A stretch of DNA of 28,481 nucleotides from Symsagittifera roscoffensis. Its lineage: Eukaryota; Xenacoelomorpha; Acoela; Convolutidae. Positions 20,745 to 28,481 of this stretch are shown piece after piece. A program made the translations under genes and the position numbers. How positions within the stretch are numbered: the stretch's first letter is position 1; each line of letters opens with the position of its first letter. The stretch is from contig NW_026970952.1 of assembly GCF_963678635.1 (NCBI RefSeq), positions 1-28,481 on the forward strand, in the 5' to 3' direction. The notes under the pieces were generated by a model. It had not been told where the DNA came from. It saw only the letters and a list, made by a program, of their open reading frames with translations, and made no database searches.

Positions 20745-20815
20745 CGTAAGAAAATTTAGTTCTGATGATGCAAAAAAATGTGCGAAAACGTTTGAATTAA
20801 CATTTTAATTTTCTT
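20745..20815 (+). ncRNA. Hammerhead-ribozyme-like motif, PLE copy A
   Basis: The catalytic-core strings occur in order: CTGATGA (20762-20768), a short stem GCA...TGC around an A-rich loop, then GAAA (20784-20787) and ACGTTT. AACGTT is self-complementary, so stem III could form only between two molecules, as in dimeric type I hammerheads. Stem I would pair GAATTAAC with the TTTAGTT region and has mismatches. One extra U sits between the core and stem II. Hammerheads are known in PLEs, but activity here is uncertain. Confidence 0.4.
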
Positions 20816-20850
20816 GATCTTTTTCTGTTAAAAATTCTAACCCTTTTTAG

Positions 20851-21012
20851 AGATGCTGAAAGTGATATATTTTTCACTGAAATGATTTAGTATAATCAGT
20901 AGGTCAAAGGTATCATAGTAACCGAGATTGCAGTGAGGAGTCTCTTCATCACATATTCCAGTCAAAAACCAGCAATACATCTTTTGTGATACATCATTCT
21001 CTTTCAGCATCT
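20851..21012. repeat. 12-bp inverted repeats bounding a 162-bp segment
   Basis: AGATGCTGAAAG at 20851-20862 is the exact reverse complement of CTTTCAGCATCT at 21001-21012. In the other copies of this 3' region the right arm has drifted (for example CTTTTAGCATAT near 26065). This may be a structural element of the PLE or a trapped short inverted-repeat element. Confidence 0.55.
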
Positions 21013-21537
21013 ATTCATGACTTTTTCGTGGGTTATTGAAAACACAAACGTTTTCTTTTTCCGTGGGATAGATTTTGTTGTTATTGAATAAACAAAGACT
21101 TTTACCCTGTTAAGTGTACTTCTCAAAAATATCAAGTTGAAAAATGATCTCAAAATTAAGCTATTTCGAGGGAAATAGAAATGTAAAGTACGAACGTTTT
21201 GAACATTTATGCATCATCAGTTCAAAAGTATCAACACTTTGTAACATAATCAGCAATCATAAAATTATCCATAGACAATGGTGAAAAAAAAATAATGAAA
21301 ATACCACCAATGAGAAGCATTTTTACAACTCGAGTCAAAATACATCAAGTATATATTATCAGACTTTAGCTTCTGATACATTCTATTAGTATTAACTTTT
21401 ATCTAAAATAAAAATTAACTTATTTTTTCATATTCTCCCAATAACTTGTTTCGAAACATACAATTTTTTTTATTTCGAAATTTAATAAAGTTTTACAAGC
21501 CAAAAAACTATTTCCGCAACTATATTTTAAGGCTCAG

Positions 21538-21801
21538 TTACCTGCTCTTGAACTCATCGCGCATGTATACTCTTGGTCTGTCTTTGCAGATGTGAGGTGC
21601 TTCTAATGTCAGTTGCTTGATGTTGATGTTAGCTTGGCCTATAACCTCCAATGACATTTCCGCGCTCATGCCTTCATTTCCACACTGCCTTAGATGTCGT
21701 CCTACGAGTGAGTCTTCTTTTCGATGTTCCCCGACTCTAGTGGTAAGATGTCGAAACGTTTGGCTAATATTTGTGCAGTTACATCCAAAATATGAAATCT
21801 T
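21538..21801 (-). pseudogene. GIY-YIG endonuclease domain of a second PLE (minus strand)
   Basis: One minus frame is open for 87 codons from 21801 to a TAA at 21538-21540. It begins at KISYFGCNCT (a damaged zinc knuckle) and NISQTF (the YIG strand, normally TYIGQT). Next come LTTRVGEHRKED, with the catalytic Arg and the Glu-His that copy A lacks, GRHLRQCGNEGM, and a C-terminus of LTLEAPHI with RDEFKSR. This is the conserved order of PLE endonucleases. It differs clearly from the copy A/B family, so it is a separate lineage. The first GIY strand is lost at a small tandem duplication directly upstream (21801-21838), and no start codon belongs to it. Confidence 0.8.
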
Positions 21802-21838
21802 GCAAAAAAGAAAACATTATGCAAAAAAGAAAACATTA
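21801..21838. repeat. Perfect 19-bp tandem duplication
   Basis: TGCAAAAAAGAAAACATTA occurs twice back to back (21801-21819 and 21820-21838). It sits exactly where the minus-strand PLE loses the segment joining the linker (ending CLPSL) to the endonuclease zinc knuckle, so it marks the lesion. Confidence 0.85.
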
Positions 21839-22430
21839 AGGATGGTAGACAGGTTGTCAGCTTTTTGGTGTTGAAAACAATTGGTGCCTTGATTATGTTC
21901 CGCTCCTTATTTGCAAATATCAGACTTTCATTGCCCCGTTACTGCACCACCATCATGGGTGGTGTGTCTTTATTATCAATACTCCTTGATCTAGGTCCAT
22001 GCCAGGGCTCTTGTTGACTTTTCTTTTGATAAGTCTGTGAAACGTCCTTGGAAAAGTTTTATAAGTCAGAAATTTTGGATAATGGTTGTCCACCCATTCT
22101 TTTCTAATAACCTTCATGGTCTCATCGAACTTACCTCAAATTCGATAAACTGTGCTTTCCTTCGTGTTCTTCTTATAATGCAGTGGAGCGCAGCTCCGAA
22201 AATTAGGAGTTGTCCCTGTATCAATTAGTTTATGATATCATCCACTTATTACGTTTTTACGTGTGTTCACGTTAAAGTTATTGCAAGAAAGGCTAAGCTC
22301 TAAGTAAATGTGTAGATAAGGATGTAATTGATTTGCAGCGTTTAACAATTCGTCTGGATCTCCTTTTACAGTTCTCACGATACCATCTACATATCCGTGA
22401 ATGTTCTGACTGCCCTTTAAGGTTGATGGA
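21839..22430 (-). pseudogene. PLE reverse transcriptase C-terminal part and linker (minus strand)
   Basis: Reading the minus strand from 22430 down, one frame gives GYVDGIV at 22376-22396, where PLE RTs have the catalytic YVDD box, so the second Asp is Gly. It continues with GDPDELLNAANQLHP and, after an in-frame TGA in a place usually occupied by Trp, YHKLIDTGTTPNFRSCAPLH, the thumb hallmark. The frame stops near 22143. Shifted frames then give DETMKVIRKEWVDNHYP, and RGNESLIFANK plus LTTCLPSL, the linker before the endonuclease. RT fingers and most of the palm are absent. The piece is directly followed on the minus strand by the endonuclease at 21801-21538. Dead by mutation and 5' truncation. 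Confidence 0.78.
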
Positions 22431-22528
22431 GCAGTAATAACAATAAAAAATTAAATGTAGAAAAATAAAATGAAAATTTTTTATTCTCTAAAATTTGAGT
22501 TTTTTTGTAAAAATCAACCCCCACACGC

Positions 22529-23734
22529 CATATAAAGTACAAAAGGATAAATTTCATTCCTTTTAACAAATCAATCATGACAATTAAGCTTCTTTCAACC
22601 AATTTGGAACAATTTCTAAGACGGATTAACTCTTCGCTTACGCGCTAAGAGCGCGAAAAAGATCGCTCGTTAATTTTCCCAAATTGGTCAAAATGGCAAT
22701 CTTTAAACCCCCGTAGCTTTACAAAAAAAATCACAGGTGAAATATGTTTTCAAATTTGAGCTCAAGACAACAATACCTTTTGAATGGTATTAAAAAAATT
22801 TCCACAAAAATGGTTAGTCGAAACTTGTCTGAAAAAACCACCTCGAGCACAAATTTTTCTTTAGTTTTATATCAAATTTCGTAACAAAAATGCCTTATAA
22901 CAATTATTCAAAACATAAAGCTAAGAAAAAAAAATTAACTTAACAAAACCCCACCCCCCTTGTCAGAAAAGATGGAGAACCTTGTTATAAGTAGATAAAG
23001 TTAGTCGAATTTTCGACCAACCAGAATGCAACAAATTTAGAATTCTCAATACAATGAACTTGGTCTTTTCTTCAACAAGACTAAATTTCCGACGAAAACT
23101 GCATGAAAAACCTTTAACTATCTTGTCTTCGATAAAAATTCAGTAAAGTATCTAAAATTAAGAGCACTAAGATCCTTGTGCACATTCATGTACTTTGCTA
23201 TTGCTCGAACAAAACGCATTGATTATCGGAAGAAAGCTTGTCTTTGTTTGACGAAAGACAATCAAAAAATTTGTTTTGGTAAAAAATTGGGTCAGAGTCC
23301 AGAAATCCCATCAATGTTGTTCCGAAACGCACAAAATATTGTAACATTACTAATCAATTTGAAACTCCACTGTGTATTCTGGCGTTCTTGGGTTCATTTC
23401 TCCACGATATCAAACTTTTCATCTTTTCTCTTGGTTGTAGTCAAATCCGCTGTGGTTCAGGAAAATGCAACTTTTCAAAACGAAAAAATTATCCGACCAC
23501 GCAAACATCGCTGAAACAGTCTGGTAACGCAGGACTTGCCAGAAACAGCAGGAATCAGATCGGAATGAGAATGCTGTTAAAACTTCTCTAAGGTATGTGA
23601 ATGACACAGTTAGGGCTGTGAGGGGCAATACTGGGGTATTCCTCGAGGGTGCTAAAAAGTTGCATCCAAACTTTTTTATAAGTTGCATCCAAGTTGCATC
23701 CAAATTTTTTATAAGAACAATTTGATAGTAACAG
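22529..23734 (+). repeat. Defective PLE family, copy B: head region
   Basis: Same sequence as 18552-19734, beginning at CATATAAAGTAC and keeping the nested hairpin and C-rich tract. Near 23659-23716 copy B has three GTTGCATCCAA units where copy A has two. A 112-codon plus frame at 23176-23514 exists here, but the equivalent in copy A is shifted by indels and I recognise no family, so I do not call it a gene. Confidence 0.65.
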
Positions 23735-24148
23735 TAATTTGCCCTTTTTAAAATGTTAATGTGGACTCACGAAAATAATTTACACGTCTTGACAAATACC
23801 GGTACCATTTTTAGAATTAGAGGCTGCGCACCTTTGCACTTCAAAACCGACAAAACCGACAGTACACTTTGACAGGGCATTGCAGAAAATTGGATTGAAA
23901 ACCATTAACCGTAAAATTGATTGGAAAGGGTAGTACTTGAAATTCTTGAGGGAGAAAAAAAATGAGGGAAAAACAAAGTTAGAGTTTACGGCATCAAAAC
24001 AGAAGAATGAGAAATGGTTGAAAGGCTCAAGCCCCTTTTTACAATGCGATATCCAGGTAATCCATTGCAGCTGTTGGCTGCAAAGCTGCAGCAAACATCC
24101 GGTACACAAATAAAGTTTACAACAAGAACGTTAAAATTATGCTTGCCC
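23735..24148 (+). pseudogene. PLE RT thumb and linker, copy B
   Basis: This parallels copy A: the NVNVDSRK segment, the GCAPLHFK thumb motif, the same TGA after the thumb motif (AGTACACTTTGACAGGG), and then the linker PLFTMRYPGNPLQLLAAKL with FTTRTLKLCLP. As in copy A, the RT catalytic core is missing upstream, with the same junction. Sequence identity with copy A stops at 24148 after GCTTGCCC, where an inverted segment begins. In copy A the endonuclease follows here. Confidence 0.72.
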
Positions 24149-24609
24149 TAGTTTATTGATTGCTGAAACTGTTATAAAGTGTGAATACTTTTAAATTGAT
24201 GATTCACAAATGTTCAAAGCGTTCGTACTTTACATTTTTGTTTCCCTCGAATTAGCTTAAATTTGTTATCATTTTTCAACTTGATTTTTTTGAGAAGAAA
24301 ACTTAGCAGGGTGAAGGTCTTTGTTTATTCAGTAACAACAAAACGATATCTCACGGAAAAACAAAACTTTTTTGTTTTCAATAACCCACAAAAAATCATG
24401 AGGAATAGATGCTAAGAGAGAATGATGTACCACAACAGATGTATTGCTGGGTTTTGACTGGAATACGTGATGACGAGACTCCTCACTGTAACCTCGGTTA
24501 CAATGATACCTTTGACCTACTGATTATACTAAATCATTCCAGTTGAAATATATCACTTTCAGCATCTTTAAAAAGGGTTAGAATTTTTGAAAAAAAAAAT
24601 AAAGAAAAT

Positions 24610-24672
24610 TAAAATGTTAATTTAAACGTTTTCGCACATTTTTTTTGCATCATCAGAACTAAACTTTCTTAC
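24610..24672 (-). ncRNA. Hammerhead-ribozyme-like motif in the inverted segment
   Basis: Minus strand: CTGATGA (24656-24650), a GCA/TGC stem with an A-rich loop, GAAA (24633-24630), and ACGTTT. The stem I strands AAATTAAC and GTTTAGTT pair better here than in copy A, with mismatches at an internal position. It keeps the essential G of GAAA. Confidence 0.4.
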
Positions 24673-24929
24673 GATATACACAATAGGATAAAAGATCTGG
24701 AAAAAAAGACAAACATGTCTCAAAAAGGCTCTAAATATTTATGACCAATCAAATTTAAACACTGCTAGTTACATATTATTTTACATAATCACTATTAACA
24801 TTTTACTCCAAATTCCTGAGATTTTATGAAAAGTTTTTTGTTGTTTAATTGTATTAATATTCATTTTGTAACTTTTGTTTGGTTCTGACCTGTCAGTTTT
24901 TTGATTTTTAGCCATGTTATACATGGAAT

Positions 24930-25258
24930 ACATTTTTAGCGTTAGTTCGCGGCTCCTAAATTCATCTCGCGTGTTGACTTTTGGTCTTTTTCTCCATATA
25001 TGCAAAACCTCTAGTGTGAGTAGCTTATGTGTTGCCTGTTCGGTCTAAACTCTCTGATTTGAGCATAACAGTTCTGCCTACCTCATTATTGCTTTTTAGC
25101 AATTGCTGTTCTTATTGAGATGCCTCTCTGCGCTGTTCGTGATGCCTCGTGGCTAGATTTTGCATTGTCTGGCCCACATAGGTGGAGTTACATCCACTAC
25201 ATCTAAACTTATACCGAACATTCGATCTCATTTCACATTCAAAAGAAAGTTTGAGGGA
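24930..25258 (-). pseudogene. PLE GIY-YIG endonuclease domain within the inverted segment
   Basis: Minus-strand frames read CEMRSNVRYKFRCSGCNS (GIY strand and Cys-x2-Cys knuckle), TYVGQT (YIG strand), NLATRHHEQ (catalytic Arg; Glu-Gln in place of Glu-His), then EASQ and an in-frame TAA at the same place as in copy A. After the stop comes LLKSNNEVGRTVML. A 2-base deletion near GGCAACACATAAG relative to copy A shifts the frame, and a third piece reads HIWRKRPKVNTRDEFRSREL. The stop codon of copy A (TAG after LKM) is TAT here. The domain is not intact. Confidence 0.8.
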
Positions 25259-25510
25259 TCCATATACAATGGTGATAAAAAGTACTGAAAACACAACCAG
25301 TCAGAAGCAGTTTTGAAACTCGAGTCAAAATAAATCAAGTATATGTCATCAGACTTTAGCTTCTGAGACATTCTATTAGTTTTAACTTTTATCTAAAATA
25401 AATTTTAACTTAATTTTTCATATTCTCCCAATAAATTGTTTCAAAACATTGGGCTATTTAGATCTTCCATTAGCTTGCAAAATTTAGGAATCTTTTTCCT
25501 CAATGAGATC
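25259..25510 (+). repeat. 3' tail of PLE copy B and 61-bp spacer
   Basis: From TCCATATAC at 25259 to AAACAT at 25449 this matches 21268-21463 of copy A. The following 61 bp (25450-25510, starting TGGGCTATTTAG and ending TGAGATC) is a spacer that recurs before each later tandem unit near 26525 and 27601 and is absent from copy A. Confidence 0.7.
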
Positions 25511-26585
25511 GCGAGATGAATTTAGGAGCCGCGAACTAACGCTAAAAATGTATTCCAGGTATAACATGGCTAAAATTCAAAAAACTGACAGGTCAGAACC
25601 AAAAAAAGTTACAAAATAATTGTTAATACAATTAAACAACAAAAAACTTTTAGAAAAAAACTCAGGAATTTGGAGTAAAATGTTATTATTGATTATATAA
25701 AATAATATGTAACTAGCAGTGTTTAAATTTGATTGGTCATAAATATTTAGAGCCTTTTTGAGACATGTTTGTCTTTTTTCCAGATCTTTTATCCTATTGT
25801 GTTTATCGTAAGAAAATTTACTTCTGATGATGCAAAAAAAATAGTGCGAAAACGTTTAAATTAACATTTTAATTTTCTTTATTTTTTCTTTTAAAAATTC
25901 TAACCCTTTTTAAAGATGCTGAAAGTGATATATTTTTCACGGGAAAGATTAAATATAATCAGTAGGTCAAAGATATCATAGTAACCGAGGTTACAGTGAG
26001 AAGTCTTGTCATCACATATTCCAGTCAAATCCCAGCAATACATCTGTTGTGATACATCATTCTCTTTTAGCATATATTCCTCATAATTTTTTGTGGGTTA
26101 TTGAAAACAAAAAAGTTTTGTTTTTCCGTGAGATATCTTTTTGTTGTTACTGAATAAACAAAGACCTTCACCCTGCTAAGTTTTCTTCTCAAAAAAATCA
26201 AGTTGAAAAATGATTACAAATTTAAGCTAATTCGAGGGAAATACAAATGTAAAGTACGAACGCTTTGAACATTTGTGCATCATCAATTTAAAAGTATTCA
26301 CACTTTATAATATTATCAGCAATCAATAAACTATCCATATACAATGGTGATACAAAAGTACTGAAAACACAACCAATCAGAAGCAGTTTTGAAACTTGAG
26401 CCAAAATAAATCAAGTATATGTCATCAGACTTTAGCTTCTGAGACATTCTATTAGTTTTAACTTTTATCTAAAATAAATTTTAACTTAATTTTCATATTC
26501 TCCCAATAACTTGTTTCAAAACATTGGGCTATTTAGATCTTCCATTAGCTTGCAAAATTTAGGAATCTTTTTCCTCAATGAGATC
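25511..26585 (+). repeat. Tandem 5'-truncated PLE unit 1
   Basis: A 1,075-bp unit that starts inside the endonuclease tail (GCGAGATGAATTTAGG, encoding RDEFR) and runs through the 3' region and the 61-bp spacer. It carries the hammerhead-like core (25824-25851), the palindrome GTAACCGAGGTTAC (25981-25994), and the opposite-strand degenerate core near 26270. No intact frame. Confidence 0.85.
25808..25880 (+). ncRNA. Hammerhead-ribozyme-like motif in tandem unit 1
   Basis: CTGATGA (25824-25830), an A-rich loop closed by GCA/TGC, GAAA (25848-25851) and ACGTTT. Stem I strands AAATTAAC and TTTACTT pair partly. It is the only tandem unit of the three that keeps the essential G. Confidence 0.38.
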
Positions 26586-27662
26586 GCGAGATGAATTTAG
26601 GAGCCGCGAGTTAACGCTAAAAACGTATTCGAGGTAAAACATGGCTAAAATTCATAAAACTGACAGGTCAGCACCAAAAAAAAGTTACAAAATAATTGTT
26701 AATACAATTAAACAACAAAAATTTTTTTTAAAAATCTCAGGAATTTGGAGTAAAATGTTATTAGTGATTATATAAAATAATATGTAACTAGCAGTGTTTA
26801 AATTTGATTGGTCATAAATATTTAGAGCCTTTTTGAGACATATTTGTCTTTTTTTCCAGATCTTTTATCCTATTGTGTTTATCGTAAGAAAGTTTACTTC
26901 TGATGATGCAAAAAAAAATGTGCAAAAACGTTTAAATTAACATTTTAATTTTCTTTATTTTTTCTTTTAAAAATTCTAACCCTTTTTAAAGATGCTGAAA
27001 ATGATATAATTTTCACGGGAAAGATTAAAAATAATCAGTAGGTCAAAGGTATCATAGTAACCGAGGTTACAGTGAGGAGTCTCGTCATCACATATTCCAG
27101 TCAAATCCCAGCAATACATCTGTTGTGATACATCATTCTCTTTTAGCATCTATTCCTCATGATTTTTTGTGGGTTATTGAAAACAAAAAAAATTTGTTTT
27201 TCCGTGAGATATCTTTTTGTTGTTACTGAATAAACAAAGACCTTCACTCTGCTAAGTTTTCTTCTCAAAAAAGTCAAGTTGAAAAATGATTACAAATTTA
27301 AGCTAGTTCGAGGGAAATACAAATGTAAAGTACGAACGCTTTGAACATTTGTGCATCATCAATTTAAAATTATTCACACTTTATAATACTATCAGCAATC
27401 AATAAACTATCCATATACAATGTTTATACAAAAGTACTGAAAACACAACCAATCAGAAGCAGTTTTGAAAGTTGAGCCAAAATAAATCAAGTATATGTCA
27501 TCAGACCTTAGCTTCTGAGACATTCTATTAGTTTTAACTTTTATCTAAAACAAATTTTAACTTAACTTTTCATATTCTCCCAATAACTTGTTTCAAAACA
27601 TTGGGCTATTTAGATCTTCCATTAGCTTGCAAAATTTAGGAATCTTTTTCCTCAATGAGATC
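26586..27662 (+). repeat. Tandem 5'-truncated PLE unit 2
   Basis: A 1,077-bp unit with the same start, order and spacer as unit 1. The hammerhead-like core is damaged: CTGATGA at 26900-26906 is kept, but GAAA reads AAAA at 26924. The palindrome GTAACCGAGGTTAC is at 27057-27070. Confidence 0.85.
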
Positions 27663-28481
27663 GCGAGATGAATTTAGGAGCCGCGAACTAACGCTAAAAA
27701 CGTATTCCAGGTATAACATGGCTAAAATTCAAAAACTGACAGGTCAGAATCAAAAAAAGTTACAAATTAATTGTTAATACAATTAAACAACAAAAAATTT
27801 TTAAAAAAATCTCAGGAATTTGGAGTAAAATGTTATTAGTGATTATGTAAAATAATATGTAACTAGCAGTGTTTAAATTTGATTGGTCATAAATATTTAG
27901 AGCCTTTTTGAGACATGTTTGTTTTTTTTCCAGATCTTTTATCCGATTGTGTTTATCGTAAGAAAGTTTAGTTCTGATGATGCAAAAAAAATGTGCAAAA
28001 ACGTTAAAGTTAACATTTAAATTTTCTTTTTTTTTTCTTTTAAAAATTCTAACCCTTTTTAAAGATGCTGAAAGTGATATATTTTTCACTGGAAAGATTT
28101 AATATAATCAGTAGGTCAAAGATATCATAGTAACCGAGGTTACAGTGAGGAGTCTCGTCATCACATATTCCAGTCAAAACCCAGCAATACATCTGTTGTG
28201 ATACATCATTCTCTTTTACATCTATTCCTCATGAGTTTTTTGTGGTTTATTGAAAACACAAAAGTTTTGTTTTTCTGTGAGATATCTTTTTGTTGTTACT
28301 GAATAAACAAAGACCTTCACCCTGCTAAGTTTTCTTCTCAAAAAAGTCAAGTTGAAAAATGATTACAAATTTCAGCTAGTTCGAGGGAAATACAAATGTA
28401 AAGTACGAACGCTTTGAACATTTGTGCATCATCAATTTAAAAGTATTCACACTTTATAATATTATCAGCAATCAATAAACT
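27663..28481 (+). repeat. Tandem 5'-truncated PLE unit 3, cut by the window end
   Basis: Same start as units 1 and 2. The window ends at AATAAACT, so the unit continues outside. CTGATGA is at 27974-27980, and GAAA again reads AAAA (27997), a change shared with unit 2. The palindrome is at 28130-28143. A 109-codon antisense frame here is not open in units 1 and 2 and is not called. Confidence 0.83.

Larger units (their letters stand above)
20493..21463 (+). repeat. 3' non-coding region of defective PLE, copy A
   Basis: About 970 bp after the endonuclease stop, matched in order by 24149-24930 (inverted), 25259-25449, and the tandem units from 25511 on. It carries a hammerhead-like core (20762-20793), a 162-bp stretch bounded by 12-bp inverted repeats (20851-21012), and a second, degenerate core-like motif on the minus strand at 21214-21220. 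Similarity with the other copies ends near AAACAT at 21463. Confidence 0.75.
24149..25258 (-). repeat. Inverted endonuclease plus 3'-region segment of PLE copy B
   Basis: This 1,110-bp block is the reverse complement of the part that should follow 24148 by comparison with copy A (20148-21267). It runs, on the minus strand, from TCCCTCAAAC at 25258 through the endonuclease to the 3' region, ending AATAAACTA at 24149. Turning it round restores the copy A order at both edges with no missing or extra bases. It carries its own hammerhead-like core and a drifted form of the 12-bp inverted repeats. Confidence 0.8.

Noticed and set aside
20762-20768. Box C of a C/D snoRNA (TGATGA)
   Set aside because: The preceding base is C, not A or G, and no paired box D with terminal stem is seen at a suitable distance.
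23176-23514. 112-codon plus-strand open frame in PLE copy B
   Set aside because: No family recognised. The equivalent in copy A differs by indels of about 4 and 2 bases, so the frame between them is not kept, unlike a constrained protein.
23780-24109. 109-codon minus-strand open frame
   Set aside because: It is antisense to the PLE thumb and linker motifs that are clear on the plus strand.
27760-28089. 109-codon minus-strand open frame in tandem unit 3
   Set aside because: It is not open in the nearly identical units 1 and 2 and consists mainly of AT-driven Lys, Asn, Ile and Phe codons.

Overview
The window looks like a gene-poor, repeat-dominated piece of an animal nuclear genome. The evidence is a Ty3/gypsy retrotransposon relic, several Penelope-like element (PLE) relics, a long satellite array with higher-order structure, and AT-rich flanks with no compact operon-like genes. 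The PLE endonuclease style (a GIY-YIG domain with a Cys-x2-Cys knuckle, ending in a conserved RDEF-[RK]-SR tail) is typical of aquatic invertebrates. A cnidarian or similar host is only a guess. I found no intact protein-coding gene and no tRNA, rRNA or CRISPR array.

Layout. (1) 1-1183: two Ty3/gypsy fragments in opposite orientation. The plus-strand one holds protease plus the N-terminal part of reverse transcriptase (RT). The minus-strand one holds the linker ahead of integrase. (2) 1184-1876: unassigned flank. (3) 1877-17687: a tandem satellite of about 111 monomers of 141-144 bp. It shows nested higher-order repeats with periods of 10, 14, 25 and 32 monomers, chimeric monomers from unequal exchange, and a conserved 18-bp hairpin in most monomers. 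(4) 17688-18551: AT-rich flank with one TATA-like site. (5) 18552-28481: a cluster of PLE relics.

The PLE cluster. Copy A (18552-21463) and copy B (22529-25449, same strand) belong to one defective family. In both, a head of unknown function joins the RT thumb with the RT catalytic core missing, followed by the linker and GIY-YIG endonuclease and a long 3' region carrying a hammerhead-ribozyme-like core. The copies share the deletion and in-frame stops. In copy B, a 1,110-bp segment (24149-25258) has been inverted in place with no visible loss of sequence at either junction. Copy B is followed by tandem 5'-truncated units of about 1,076 bp (25511 to the window end), all starting at the same point in the endonuclease tail. 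Between A and B lies a different PLE on the minus strand (21538-22430), whose RT catalytic YVDD box reads YVDG.

Nothing here appears to work together as a functional pathway. The interest lies in the recent rearrangement history of the satellite, the spread of an RT-core-deleted PLE derivative, and the ribozyme-like motif in its tandem 3' units. All alignments were done by eye, so percent identities are not given.
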